From: Kutzneria sp044547355
Lineage (GTDB): Bacteria; Actinomycetota; Actinomycetes; Mycobacteriales; Pseudonocardiaceae
Direction: 5' to 3'
DNA length: 64,000 nt
Assembly: GCF_044547355.1 (NCBI RefSeq)
Contig: NZ_JBIUAG010000025.1
Location: forward strand, 1 to 64,000
Within the stretch, counting starts at the first letter, position 1, and the number at the start of each line of letters is the position of its first letter. The notes beneath the pieces are model-generated. The model made no database searches, had not been told where the DNA came from, and saw nothing but the letters and a program-made list of their open reading frames with translations. This document shows, one piece after another, positions 36,144-44,966 of this stretch. Position numbers and translations under genes: made by a program.

Positions 36144-36157
36144 GGAAAGCGCTTTCC
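36144..36157. promoter_or_regulatory. 14-base palindrome upstream of the HNH gene
   Basis: GGAAAGCGCTTTCC is a perfect palindrome in an AT-richer stretch about 85 bases before the HNH gene. It resembles LacI-family operators in symmetry (central CG) but no LacI gene is near. It may be a regulatory site or an end of the inserted segment. Confidence 0.4.
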
Positions 36158-36241
36158 TGAAGGAATCTTCAGGTGGGACACGATAGGGTTACCGTTGCCC
36201 GACAATGGGAATTGATCTCCAATTTGTGCTATTATGAGGGT

Positions 36242-37381
36242 ATGTCAGCGAACCCGGAAATGTCGGTCGACGCCGAGAGGTGGCGGCTGAGCGACGGGGG
36301 GCTGCGGGAACGTGGGAAGTGGCTGGAGGAGCGACGTAAGGCCGACTACCTGGAACAGATCGAGGTCGTGCGGGAATGGTGGAACCGCACCAGCCGCACC
36401 AAGGATGACCGGGCCGCGATCGTGGCGGATCTGGCCCTGGGGTGGAACATCACCCGAGGTGAGGCTCGGGAGCTGGTCCGCTTTGCGGAACTGTTCCAAC
36501 GCGATGCCGTTCGGGACGTGGCGCAGGAAGAGCAGCTCAGCAGGCAGCATCTGGTCATCATGGACAAGACGCTGGCTGAAGCGCCCGAGCCGGACCGGGA
36601 TCGCGTTGAGGCGGCGCTGGTGGAACACGTGGCGACCCTCGACCTCGGCCAGTTCAAGGACGCCGCCCACCGGATCCTGCTGCTGCTCGACCAGGACGGC
36701 AAAGCCCCCGACGACCGGGAGTTGGCCCAGCCCACCCGAGAGCTGAACATCCGCAAACGCCACAACGGTGCGAAGATCGACGGCTTCCTCGACCTGGAAA
36801 GCACCGCGCTACTGGAGACCCTCGTCAGCGGCCTGGCCAAGCCGACCTCGGCCGACGACACCCGCACCACCCCGCAACGGCAAGGCGACGCGCTCGTCGA
36901 GATCCTCGAACTGGCGGCGGGGTGCAAGGACCTGCCCGAGGAGGGCGGGGAGAAGCCGCACATCGCCCTCACCATGCCCCTCAAGGACTTCCAGGAGCAG
37001 CGAGGCACTGCCGATCTGGAAGGCATGGGGCCGCTCAACGCCGCCTCCGTTCGGCGGATCGCCTGCGACAGCACAATCTTCCGGGTGGTGCTGGGGGCCA
37101 GGTCCGAGGTGCTCGACATCGGACGGGCCAGCCGGACAATCCCCAACGCGATACGCAGAGCACTGATCATCCGGGACAAGGGGTGCGCGTTTCCGGGATG
37201 TGGAAGGAAACCTCGGCAATGCCACGCGCATCATGTGGTGGAATGGGCTGAGGGAGGGCCGACCAGCCTGGACAATCTGGTGTTGCTGTGCAGCGCTTGT
37301 CATCGGCTGATTCATCACAGCGACTGGACCGTCCGAATCAGCGAAGGGTTGCCGGAGTTCGGAAAGTCAGAACCCGGATAG
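36242..37381 (+). CDS. HNH endonuclease-signature protein, DUF222/13E12 family
   Basis: The 379-residue protein has the DUF222 helical region (about 20-280) and a C-terminal HNH nuclease fold: CAFPGCGRKPRQCHAHHVVEWA, the Asn in TSLDNLVLLC and CSACHRLIHH, providing two zinc-binding Cys pairs and the catalytic His. The family corresponds to the 13E12 repeats of mycobacteria, which behave as mobile or multicopy genes. GAGGG precedes the ATG. Upstream DNA is clearly less GC-rich, consistent with transfer. Confidence 0.85.
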   Translation: MSANPEMSVDAERWRLSDGGLRERGKWLEERRKADYLEQIEVVREWWNRTSRTKDDRAAIVADLALGWNITRGEARELVRFAELFQRDAVRDVAQEEQLSRQHLVIMDKTLAEAPEPDRDRVEAALVEHVATLDLGQFKDAAHRILLLLDQDGKAPDDRELAQPTRELNIRKRHNGAKIDGFLDLESTALLETLVSGLAKPTSADDTRTTPQRQGDALVEILELAAGCKDLPEEGGEKPHIALTMPLKDFQEQRGTADLEGMGPLNAASVRRIACDSTIFRVVLGARSEVLDIGRASRTIPNAIRRALIIRDKGCAFPGCGRKPRQCHAHHVVEWAEGGPTSLDNLVLLCSACHRLIHHSDWTVRISEGLPEFGKSEPG

Positions 37382-38626
37382 GCCGGTGGGGGTGCCCACG
37401 CCGGTGGGGCCGTCCCAGCCGGGGCCGGAGACACAGAGCTGATGGGCGGAGGTCTGGCAGGAGTGGGCGGCGCCGTTCTGACCGGTGGACACGTCGGCGA
37501 AAGCGCCGGCGGGGGCCGAATAGAGGGTGGCGGGGCCGTCCACGGAGGCGGTGTGGCCGGCGCGGGCGAACATGGCGGCGATGAAGGGGGCGGCGGCGCT
37601 GGTGCCGCCGGCGACGTACCAGCCGCCGATGCCGTAGGAGTCGTAGACGGCCACGCCGGTGGCGGGGTCGGAGACGGAGGAGACATCGGTGGCGGCGCGG
37701 TGGCCGGAGCAGAAGGCGGACACCGCTTCGGGCTGGCCGTGGGCGGGCGGGAGATCGGTCTCGCAGCCGCTGCCGGCCTGGCTCCAGGCGGCGGACGAAA
37801 AGGCGGTGTCGGACTGGTAGAGGGCGGTGCCGCCGACCGATATCACGGTGGGCTGGTTCTGGGGCCAGTAGCCGTGGACCTTGCCCAGATAGCCGGAATC
37901 CCCTGACGAGGCCACAAAAGCCACGCCGGGATGGGCGAAGACGGAGCTGACGGGACCGGTGTTGATGTCCTTGGTGGACGGATAGCCGAAGCTCATGCTC
38001 ACGGCGGAAGCGCCGAGGCCCACGGCGACGTTGACGGCCTTGGCGATCGAGGGGACGGCGGCGGAGGCGGGATGCAAGGCCGACAGGTAGAAATCCGTGG
38101 CGGGGGCCTGCACCAGCAGGATCTTGCACGAGGGGCAGGCGGCGGAGACCATCTCCACGTCCAGGGCCGTCTCGGCGGAAAGCTCCTTCTCCTCGTCGGA
38201 ACCATTGGGAGTCAAGGGCGGACCGCCCTGGTAGTCGACGACCTTGAGGCAGCCGGACGCGGTGGTGCACGGGGAAAGACCGAACTGGCTGCGGTAGCGG
38301 GCCAGGTCGGACTCCAGGTCGGGATAGCCGCCGCCGTCGATGATGGCGACGGTGCCGGCAGTGCCGACGGAAGCATCGGGCAGGTGGTAGGCCGAGGCCA
38401 GCTCGGCGGCGCTATAACCGATGGGCACCGGGGTGGCGAGCGGGACGGCGGAATCCTGAGCGATCGTCACAATCTCGGAATCGCACACGTCGCAGGTCGC
38501 CACGACGCCGTGGCTGGACAGCAAGGTGCCGGACTGCACCAAGTGGTGCAGGGCGGTGACATCGGGAAAGACGGACACGTGCGGCGCGAGCAGCAGCGCG
38601 GCGGCGGCGATCTTCACGGCGAACAA
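37367..38626 (-). CDS. Secreted S53 (sedolisin) peptidase, copy 1
   Basis: The 419-residue serine-carboxyl peptidase has a short signal-like N-terminus and, after a CDVCD motif, the sedolisin core. Catalytic residues: Glu and Asp in ETALDVEMVSAACPSC, oxyanion Asp in VASSGDSGY, and Ser in GGTSAAAPF; the C-terminal GPTGVGTPTGLSGF supplies the calcium site. No long pro-domain is present. The TTG at 38626 is favoured because GGGAGG lies six bases upstream; a GTG nine bases later is possible. It overlaps the convergent HNH gene by 15 bases. Confidence 0.85.
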   Translation of the reverse strand: MFAVKIAAAALLLAPHVSVFPDVTALHHLVQSGTLLSSHGVVATCDVCDSEIVTIAQDSAVPLATPVPIGYSAAELASAYHLPDASVGTAGTVAIIDGGGYPDLESDLARYRSQFGLSPCTTASGCLKVVDYQGGPPLTPNGSDEEKELSAETALDVEMVSAACPSCKILLVQAPATDFYLSALHPASAAVPSIAKAVNVAVGLGASAVSMSFGYPSTKDINTGPVSSVFAHPGVAFVASSGDSGYLGKVHGYWPQNQPTVISVGGTALYQSDTAFSSAAWSQAGSGCETDLPPAHGQPEAVSAFCSGHRAATDVSSVSDPATGVAVYDSYGIGGWYVAGGTSAAAPFIAAMFARAGHTASVDGPATLYSAPAGAFADVSTGQNGAAHSCQTSAHQLCVSGPGWDGPTGVGTPTGLSGF

Positions 38627-38701
38627 CGGTGACCTCCCGAGCACTCTGCGTGAACCCAGTGTCGGGAGAACCCGCGCACTCCGCGCTTCCAATCCATGGG
38701 C

Positions 38702-38723
38702 GTATCGGATACATTTTCGTATC
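38702..38723 (+). promoter_or_regulatory. Likely TetR operator with three half-sites
   Basis: The half-site GTATC occurs at 38702 and 38719 and its complement GATAC at 38708. They make a perfect palindrome GTATCGGATAC and a second, more widely spaced inverted pair GATAC-ATTTTC-GTATC. The cluster lies just ahead of the TetR gene ribosome-binding site, in the divergent gap with the S53 gene. Confidence 0.6.
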
Positions 38724-38737
38724 GGCAGGAGGTGGCC

Positions 38738-39364
38738 GTGGCAGCGCCGAAGCGGGTGACGAAGCGGCGGGGCGAGACCCGTCAGCGGCTGCTGGAGGCG
38801 GCCCTGTGGGTGTTCGCGGAGCAGGGCTTCGGCCGCTCGACCGTGGAGCAGGTGTGCGAGCGGGCGGGCTACACACGAGGGGCCTTCTACTCCAACTTCG
38901 CGTCGCTGGACGACCTCTTCCTGGCCATGTGGGAGCAGCGGTCCACGGAGTTGATCGACGGGCTGCGGCAGGCCCTCGACGAGATGGACGCGTCCAGAGT
39001 CACGGACGTGCGAGGCGTGGTGGAGCTGGTGACGCCGGCGGTGCCGGTGGACGACACCTGGTACCGGATCACGGCCGAGTTCACGGCCCACGCGCTGCGC
39101 AACCCGGGGCTGCGCCGGGTGATGACGGCCCGCGAGGAAGCGATCAGCGGCGCGATCACGCCGGTGGTGGCGGAGCTGCTCGGCAAGATCGGACGAGAGA
39201 CACCCGATCAGGTGGCGATGGGGCAGGCGCTGGTCGCGGTGCACGACGGCACGGCGGCGCAGTGCCTGCTGGAACCGGACAACCCGGCCGTCTGGCAACG
39301 CCGGGCCGACCTGTTCGAACGGGTCCTGACGGCCTACAGCATCAACAACGGAGGACGGTCATGA
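38738..39364 (+). CDS. TetR-family regulator
   Basis: The 208-residue regulator has the TetR helix-turn-helix (about 12-58: RQRLLEAALWVFAEQGFGRSTVEQVCERAGYTRGAFYSNF) and a helical ligand domain. GTG at 38738 has AGGAGG five bases upstream, which decides it against an ATG 14 codons earlier. Its stop overlaps the start of the FAD-dependent dehydrogenase gene (ATGA), so it very probably controls that operon via the GTATC sites. Confidence 0.85.
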   Translation: MAAPKRVTKRRGETRQRLLEAALWVFAEQGFGRSTVEQVCERAGYTRGAFYSNFASLDDLFLAMWEQRSTELIDGLRQALDEMDASRVTDVRGVVELVTPAVPVDDTWYRITAEFTAHALRNPGLRRVMTAREEAISGAITPVVAELLGKIGRETPDQVAMGQALVAVHDGTAAQCLLEPDNPAVWQRRADLFERVLTAYSINNGGRS

Positions 39365-41025
39365 CAATCGAGGCCGACGTCATCGTGGTCGGCGCGGGAC
39401 TCGCCGGCCTGGTCGCCACGCACGAGCTGGTCAAGGCGGGCCGCAAGGTCCTCGTCGTGGACCAGGAGAACCGCAACAACCTGGGCGGCCAGGCCTTCTG
39501 GTCGCTGGGCGGCCTGTTCTTCGTGGACAGCCCGGAGCAGCGCCGCATGGGCGTGAAGGACTCCTTCGAGCTGGCCTGGCAGGACTGGCAGGGCTCGGCC
39601 GGCTTCGACCGCGAGGACGAGGACCACTGGGGCCGGCAGTGGGCACAGGCCTACGTCCGGTTCGCCACCGACGAGAAGCGCCAATACCTGAGCGAACTGG
39701 GCCTCAAGGTCACGCCGCTGGTGGGCTGGGCCGAGCGCGGCGGCGGCCCGGCCGACGGCCACGGCAACTCGGTCCCCCGCTTCCACCTGACCTGGGGCAC
39801 CGGCCCGGAGGTGGTCCGGGTGTTCCTGGAACCGGTGCTGGCAGGGGAGAAGCGCGGGCAGGTGGAGTTCGCCTTCCGCCACCAGGTGGACGACATCGTC
39901 GTGGAGGACGGCGCGGCGGTCGGCGTGCGCGGCACGATCCTGGAGCCCACGGACCTGGAGCGGGGCAAGGCGTCCTCGCGGACCAAGGTGGGCGAGTTCG
40001 AGCTGCGGGCCAAGGCGGTGATCGTCTCCTCCGGCGGCATCGGCCACAACCACGACCTGATCCGGCAGAACTGGCCGACCGAGCGGATGGGCCCGGCCCC
40101 GCGCACGATGATCTCCGGCGTGCCGGCCCACGTGGACGGGCGGATGATCGCCATCACCGAGTCGGCCGGCGGGCGCATCGTCAACCGCGACCGGATGTGG
40201 AATTACACCGAGGGCATCAACAACTGGGACCCGATCTGGCCCGACCACGCCATCCGGATCATCCCCGGCCCCTCCTCGCTGTGGTTCGACGCCACCGGCA
40301 AGCGGCTGCCCTCGCCCAACTTCCCCGGCTTCGACACCAACGGCACGATGAAGGCCATCCTGGCCACCGGCTACGACTACTCCTGGTTCGTGCTGACCCA
40401 GTCGATCATCGAGAAGGAGTTCGCGCTCTCCGGCTCCGAGCAGAACCCGGACATCACCGGCAAGGACCTCAAGCTCACCCTGACCGGCCGGCTGGGCAAG
40501 GGCGCGCCGGGCCCGGTGGAGGCGTTCAAGGAGCACGGCGTGGACTTCGTGGTGTCGGACAACCTCCAGGAGCTGGTGGCCGGCATGAACAAGCTGTCGC
40601 GCGGCCCGCAGATCTCCTACGACGACCTGCTGCGCCAGATCCGGGCCCGCGACCGCGAGGTCCGCAACGCCTTCTCCAAGGACCTCCAGCTGATGGCGGT
40701 CACCAACGCCCGCCAGTACCTGGGCGACAAGGTGGCCCGGGTGGCCAAGCCGCACCGCATCCTCGACCCGGCCCACGGCCCGCTGATCGCGGTCCGGCTC
40801 AACATCCTCACCCGCAAGACGCTGGGCGGGGTGCAGACCAATCTCGACTCGCAGGTGATCCGGCCCGACGGCGAGGCGTTCCCCGGCCTGTACGCGGCCG
40901 GCGAGGTGGCCGGATTCGGCGGCGGCGGCGTGCACGGATACAACGCCCTTGAGGGCACATTCCTGGGCGGCTGCATCTTTTCCGGGCGGGCGGCCGGACG
41001 GGCTCTCGGCAAGACGCTCCGATAG
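39361..41025 (+). CDS. FAD-binding dehydrogenase, 3-ketosteroid delta1-dehydrogenase-like
   Basis: The 554-residue flavoprotein has the FAD loop VVGAGLAGLVATHELVKAGRKVLVVDQE at the N-terminus, GGIGHNHDLI in the middle and the C-terminal GLYAAGEVAGFGGGGVHGYNALEGTFLGGCIFSGR with flavin contacts. It belongs to the family of KstD-like and fumarate-reductase-like FAD dehydrogenases. The substrate (steroid or other cyclic ketone) cannot be decided. It is translationally coupled to the TetR gene. Confidence 0.85.
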   Translation: MTIEADVIVVGAGLAGLVATHELVKAGRKVLVVDQENRNNLGGQAFWSLGGLFFVDSPEQRRMGVKDSFELAWQDWQGSAGFDREDEDHWGRQWAQAYVRFATDEKRQYLSELGLKVTPLVGWAERGGGPADGHGNSVPRFHLTWGTGPEVVRVFLEPVLAGEKRGQVEFAFRHQVDDIVVEDGAAVGVRGTILEPTDLERGKASSRTKVGEFELRAKAVIVSSGGIGHNHDLIRQNWPTERMGPAPRTMISGVPAHVDGRMIAITESAGGRIVNRDRMWNYTEGINNWDPIWPDHAIRIIPGPSSLWFDATGKRLPSPNFPGFDTNGTMKAILATGYDYSWFVLTQSIIEKEFALSGSEQNPDITGKDLKLTLTGRLGKGAPGPVEAFKEHGVDFVVSDNLQELVAGMNKLSRGPQISYDDLLRQIRARDREVRNAFSKDLQLMAVTNARQYLGDKVARVAKPHRILDPAHGPLIAVRLNILTRKTLGGVQTNLDSQVIRPDGEAFPGLYAAGEVAGFGGGGVHGYNALEGTFLGGCIFSGRAAGRALGKTLR

Positions 41026-41037
41026 GTGTCACAAATG

Positions 41038-41071
41038 GACGGGCGGCCCCCGTGAATGGGAGCCGCCCGTC
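41038..41071. terminator. Bidirectional terminator
   Basis: GACGGGCGGC and GCCGCCCGTC form a perfect 10-base stem around 14 bases between the convergent ends of the FAD dehydrogenase and the second S53 peptidase gene. Confidence 0.75.
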
Positions 41072-41087
41072 GGCGTTCACGAATGAA

Positions 41088-42428
41088 TCAGAATCCGGCG
41101 AGGCCGTTGGGCACGCCGACCCCGGTCGGGGCGTCCCAGCCCTTCTGCGCGGCGCACAGCGCGGGCGTCGCGGTCGGGCAGACGTGGGCCGGGGCGTTCT
41201 GGCCCAGGGTCACGTCGGTGAAGGCGCCGGCGGGCGCGGTGTAGAGGGTGTTGGGGCCGATCACCTGCGAGGTGTGGCCGCCCCGGGCGTACAGGCCGGC
41301 GACGAACGGCGACGAGGCGCTGGTGCCGCCGACGAGGATCCAGTTGTACGGCGAGCCGGTGAACGGCGCGAAGGTGTCGAACACGGCGACACCGGTGTTC
41401 GGGTCGGCGACCGCGGACACGTCGGAGGCGGCGCGGTGGCCGCCGCAGTTGGCGCTGACGGCCGGCGGGGCGCCGATGGCGCCGGGCAGGTCGGTCTCGC
41501 AGCCGCTGCCGGCCCCGCCCCAGGCCACGTCGGTGTAGCCGCCGCCGTTCTGGAACAGCGAGGTGCCGCCGACCGAGACCACCCACGGCAGGTTCTGCGG
41601 CCAGCCGGTGTGCACGTTGCCCTCGTAGCCGCTGTCGCCGGAGGAGGCCAGCACGGCCACGCCCGGGTGGAACAGGTCGCGCCCGGCCTGCCCGAACTCG
41701 ACGTCGGTGTCGCTCGGGTACTGGTAGCTCATGCTGACCGCGGTCGCGCCCAGCTTGGCCGCGGTGTTCACGGCGTCGCCGAAGTCGGCCATGGCCGCGT
41801 CCAGGTGCGCCTTGGTGCCGTTGAGGGCGTCGCCGATGGGCAGCTGGAGCTCGATGATGGAGCACGAGGGGCAGGCGGCCGAGGCCATGTCCACGTCGAG
41901 GGAGGTCTCGACGCCGACCGACTCCTCGTAGTAGGTGTTCGGGAAGGTGGTGGCCGGAGTCAGCGGCGGGCCGCCGTGCTGGTCGGCCTGCTTGAAGCAG
42001 CCGCTGGCCGAGGTGCAGGCCGGCAGCCCGTACTGGGCCCGGTAGGCGTTGATGTCGGCCTCGAGGTTCGGGTACGCCCCGGCGTCGATGATCGCGATGG
42101 TGCCCTTGGCGCCGGTCGCGGCGGCGGGCAGGTGGTAGGCGGCGGCGAGGTCGTCGGCGCCGTAGCCGGCCGGAACCGTGGTCGACAGGGGTGTTTGCGA
42201 CCCGGGTGCGGCGGTGACCAGCTTGGCCTGGCAGAACACGCAGGGCGCGAGCGTGCCGTGGGAACTGAGCAGCGTGCCGTTGTGGACCTGGGCCCGTAAG
42301 GACTGCACCTGCGGGGTGACGACATGGGGATCACCGGCCGCCGAGGCGACCGGGGCCAGCGCGGTCAGCGCGGCCACCACGGCCGCGCCGACTCCGAGCA
42401 GAGACGATCTGACGAACACTCTCGACAC
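41088..42428 (-). CDS. Secreted S53 (sedolisin) peptidase, copy 2
   Basis: The 446-residue paralogue of the peptidase at 37.4-38.6 kb has a standard signal peptide (SLLGVGAAVVAALTALAPVASAA) and the same layout: a CVFCQ motif, ETSLDVDMASAACPSC (Glu/Asp), LASSGDSGY (Asp), GGTSASSPF (Ser) and GVGVPNGLAGF at the end. GTG at 42428 with AGGAGG four bases upstream. S53 enzymes typically act at acidic pH outside the cell. Confidence 0.88.
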   Translation of the reverse strand: MSRVFVRSSLLGVGAAVVAALTALAPVASAAGDPHVVTPQVQSLRAQVHNGTLLSSHGTLAPCVFCQAKLVTAAPGSQTPLSTTVPAGYGADDLAAAYHLPAAATGAKGTIAIIDAGAYPNLEADINAYRAQYGLPACTSASGCFKQADQHGGPPLTPATTFPNTYYEESVGVETSLDVDMASAACPSCSIIELQLPIGDALNGTKAHLDAAMADFGDAVNTAAKLGATAVSMSYQYPSDTDVEFGQAGRDLFHPGVAVLASSGDSGYEGNVHTGWPQNLPWVVSVGGTSLFQNGGGYTDVAWGGAGSGCETDLPGAIGAPPAVSANCGGHRAASDVSAVADPNTGVAVFDTFAPFTGSPYNWILVGGTSASSPFVAGLYARGGHTSQVIGPNTLYTAPAGAFTDVTLGQNAPAHVCPTATPALCAAQKGWDAPTGVGVPNGLAGF

Positions 42429-42499
42429 TGGTCCTCCTGAATTGGAAGAGCACATCCAACGTCGCGAGCGTACCCACAGAATTCAGTTGCGGACCGAGA

Positions 42500-43336
42500 T
42501 CAACTATTCACGGAATTCTCTTGTGAATAATTGCTCCAGGTAGCCCACGACGATTGTCGTGAATCGCCCGCGGCTGTCCGGAACAAGACAGAAAAGGCGT
42601 AGGGAGCGAAGTCGTAACCGCGCCGCCATACCCACGGAATGCCCTTCAGCACGAGCCAGGCGACGTGCTGCCACGGGGCGACGACGCGGCCGCCGGCGCA
42701 CACCAGGCTGACCGGCGACTCGACGGCGCAGCCGGCCCGCGTCAGCTGCTCGGCGAAGCCCTGGGCCAGCATGCGGTGCCCCAGCTCGGACGGGTGCAGC
42801 CGGTCGATGCTCCACGCGGCCAGGTCGTAGGCGCCGGGCAGGGTGTCCAGGTCGACGCAGCCCACGCCGCGCTCCACCACCACCGAGCGGATCACCGCGT
42901 TCAGCTCGTCGACCCGGCGGCGCAGCGCACGCCGCAGCACCTTGGGCAGCCGGAAGACCCGGGCATGGTCGTGATAGCTGGCCAGCACCACCACGGCGCC
43001 GGCGTCGAGCAGCCGGGCGACCACGTGGTCCAGGTCGGCCCGCAGCTGCCGGGGATCGAAGTCCGAGCGCATGGTGTCGTTCATGCCGGCGACGATCACC
43101 GCGGCGTCCGGCCGCAGCTTGGCCGCCATCGGCAGCTGCTCGTGCCGCACGGTCCCGATCCGGGCCCCGGTGCGGGACAGGTTCGTCAGGTCGCAGCCGC
43201 CGAGCGCGTCGGCCAGCAGCGGACCGAAACCGCGCCAGCCGCCCCCGGGCAGCGGATCACCGAGACCGACACTCGTCGAGTCCCCCAGCACGACGAGGCG
43301 TCCGACCGCGCGGCGGGCGGGCACACTCTCCGACAT
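42500..43336 (-). CDS. SGNH/GDSL-family hydrolase
   Basis: The 278-residue protein has the four SGNH blocks: LVVLGDSTSVGLGDP (Ser), LTNLSRTGARIG (Gly/Asn region), VAGMNDTMR (Asn) and IDRLHPSELGH (catalytic Asp and His). No signal peptide is visible, so it may deacylate an intracellular substrate. An ATG at 43336 is chosen; a GTG 12 codons upstream is an alternative. The C-terminal 60 residues are an extension beyond the core. Confidence 0.85.
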   Translation of the reverse strand: MSESVPARRAVGRLVVLGDSTSVGLGDPLPGGGWRGFGPLLADALGGCDLTNLSRTGARIGTVRHEQLPMAAKLRPDAAVIVAGMNDTMRSDFDPRQLRADLDHVVARLLDAGAVVVLASYHDHARVFRLPKVLRRALRRRVDELNAVIRSVVVERGVGCVDLDTLPGAYDLAAWSIDRLHPSELGHRMLAQGFAEQLTRAGCAVESPVSLVCAGGRVVAPWQHVAWLVLKGIPWVWRRGYDFAPYAFSVLFRTAAGDSRQSSWATWSNYSQENSVNS

Positions 43337-43436
43337 CGCCTGAACCGTCACCCGTCCACGATCACCCGCGGACAATCACTGCCGGTGATGGTCGGGTGGC
43401 GTGACGGGGACGGCTGGGCGAACAGTGCTTGTTGGC

Positions 43437-43530
43437 ACTGTGCTTGTGGCGCCGCCTTCGGCGTCGCGGCTCGGCCCCCGGGTAGCCGATGCTGTGCTTG
43501 TGCCGCGCGTTCCGCGCGGGGCTCGGCCCC
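43437..43530. repeat. Two imperfect 40-base repeats with hairpins
   Basis: Copies at 43437-43478 and 43491-43530 share CTGTGCTTGTG at the start and GCTCGGCCCC at the end; between these lie different small hairpins (CGCCTTCGGCG and CGCGTTCCGCG). A partial third copy of the starting motif is at about 43434 upstream. The 200-base gap between the SGNH and APH-type genes holds no gene. Confidence 0.55.
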
Positions 43531-43581
43531 TCGTGACCCCTGCCTCGCCCAGGGCGAAGCAGGGGCGGGGCCTCGCGCAGA

Positions 43582-44787
43582 TCAGCTGAAGGCGGGGAAG
43601 AGCGGCAGGTGGGCGGCCTCGGCGCCCAGACGGTCCACGATGGCGGCGGCGACCTGGTCGGCGTGCTCGGCCAGCGCCGGCCGCTTGGCCCGGGTGGCGT
43701 CGTCACGCAGCCGCAGCCACCGGGCGTGCAGGGCGCTGCTGCGCCGGGGCGAGGGCAGCCGGCTGGTGATCGGACCGTCGGGCACGCCCGGGCGCGGCAG
43801 GTACATCCAGGTCGACAGCCACACCCACAGCAGCTGGCCGTGCAGCAGCTTGGGCATCAGCACATCGTCGTCGTCCAGGTCGGGGAAGACCTGGCTGACC
43901 TCGGCCCGCCAGGCCGCGACCATGGCCTCGGTCATGCCGTTGGGCAGCCGGAACGAGCAGCCGCACAGCGGGAACGGGATGCGCAGCGCGGCGGCGTCCA
44001 GGGACACGTCCCGCACGCAGCCGCCCTCGAAGTCCAGCACCCGCAGGCCCTTGCTGGTGATCAGGTTGTTGTCGGCGCACGCGTCGGAGGGGCTGAAGGC
44101 GCGGTGCTGGTTGCTGCTGAGCAGCCGGCCGCCGCGCAGCGCGTGGGCCATGGCCTCGTCGCCGACGGTCACGCCGAGCACGGACCGCAGCATGTCCGGC
44201 AGCTCGGCCAGCGCGACCTTCGCGCGCCGGGCCACCGGGTCCTGGCCCGGACGGCCGCCCAGCCGCCGGGTCAGCGCGTCGAAGTCGGCCTCGCGGCCGG
44301 CGGTGGTGGCATGCAGCCGGCCCAGCGCCCGGGCCCAGGCCAGCAGGGCCCGTTCCGCGCCGCGGGCGTCGTGGTCGAGCAGCTTGTCGGCCAGCGTCGG
44401 GGCGCGGCCCAGATCCTCGAGCACGATCACCCGCAGGGTCGCGTCGTGGGCGATCAGCTCCGGACACATCCGGTCCTCGCCGCCCAGCGCGGTGAACAGC
44501 TGGTAGCTGACCGCCTCGTGCGGGAAGGGGTCGACCAGCTCGCCGACCGGTGGCTCGGCGTAGCTCTTCACCACCAGTGTCTTGGGCAGCGAGAACGGGG
44601 TCGACGCCACTCGAACCCGCAGCACGGTGGATTTCCCGCTACCGCGCAGGTCTTCCGGGTCCGCCAGTCGGATCGACGCCCCGAAACGCCTGCTGAGCAC
44701 TGACTCTGCGGCCGCGACGGTCGCCACGACCTCGTTGTCCGCTGCCCCGGCGGCGTTGGCGGGGCCAGCGGTGGTCTCCACGCTCAT
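43582..44787 (-). CDS. APH-fold phosphotransferase-family protein
   Basis: The 401-residue protein resembles aminoglycoside phosphotransferase/choline kinase-fold enzymes: the nucleotide-binding LRVRVASTPFSLPKTLVVKSY, VIVLEDLG, a catalytic-loop equivalent SPSDACADNNLI, and the metal-binding VLDFEGGCVRDV. The usual HGD is SPSD here, so the catalytic Asp is kept but the His is replaced. Substrate is unknown; drug resistance should not be assumed. ATG at 44787 follows GGAAGGG. Confidence 0.7.
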   Translation of the reverse strand: MSVETTAGPANAAGAADNEVVATVAAAESVLSRRFGASIRLADPEDLRGSGKSTVLRVRVASTPFSLPKTLVVKSYAEPPVGELVDPFPHEAVSYQLFTALGGEDRMCPELIAHDATLRVIVLEDLGRAPTLADKLLDHDARGAERALLAWARALGRLHATTAGREADFDALTRRLGGRPGQDPVARRAKVALAELPDMLRSVLGVTVGDEAMAHALRGGRLLSSNQHRAFSPSDACADNNLITSKGLRVLDFEGGCVRDVSLDAAALRIPFPLCGCSFRLPNGMTEAMVAAWRAEVSQVFPDLDDDDVLMPKLLHGQLLWVWLSTWMYLPRPGVPDGPITSRLPSPRRSSALHARWLRLRDDATRAKRPALAEHADQVAAAIVDRLGAEAAHLPLFPAFS

Positions 44788-44966
44788 CCCTTCCGACCCT
44801 ACTCCTTCGAGTGCACAGCACGTCCACACGATCGGCACAATCGACTACCCGGAGCAGCCGCTGCACCCGTCCATGTTCGAGCATCACCGCGCTGGAATAC
44901 GGCTTGGTAACGGGTTGGTGCCGCCGGGGGACGCCTGAACGGGTACCCCGGCCGACAATCCCTCGA

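Noticed and set aside
36144..36157. DasR or CebR site in front of the HNH gene
   Set aside because: GGAAAGCGCTTTCC lacks the TGGTCT-AGACCA core of DasR sites and differs from the known CebR sequence; kept only as an unexplained palindrome.
43582..44787. Aminoglycoside resistance gene
   Set aside because: Only the fold is recognisable; the HGD motif is altered and no resistance context exists.
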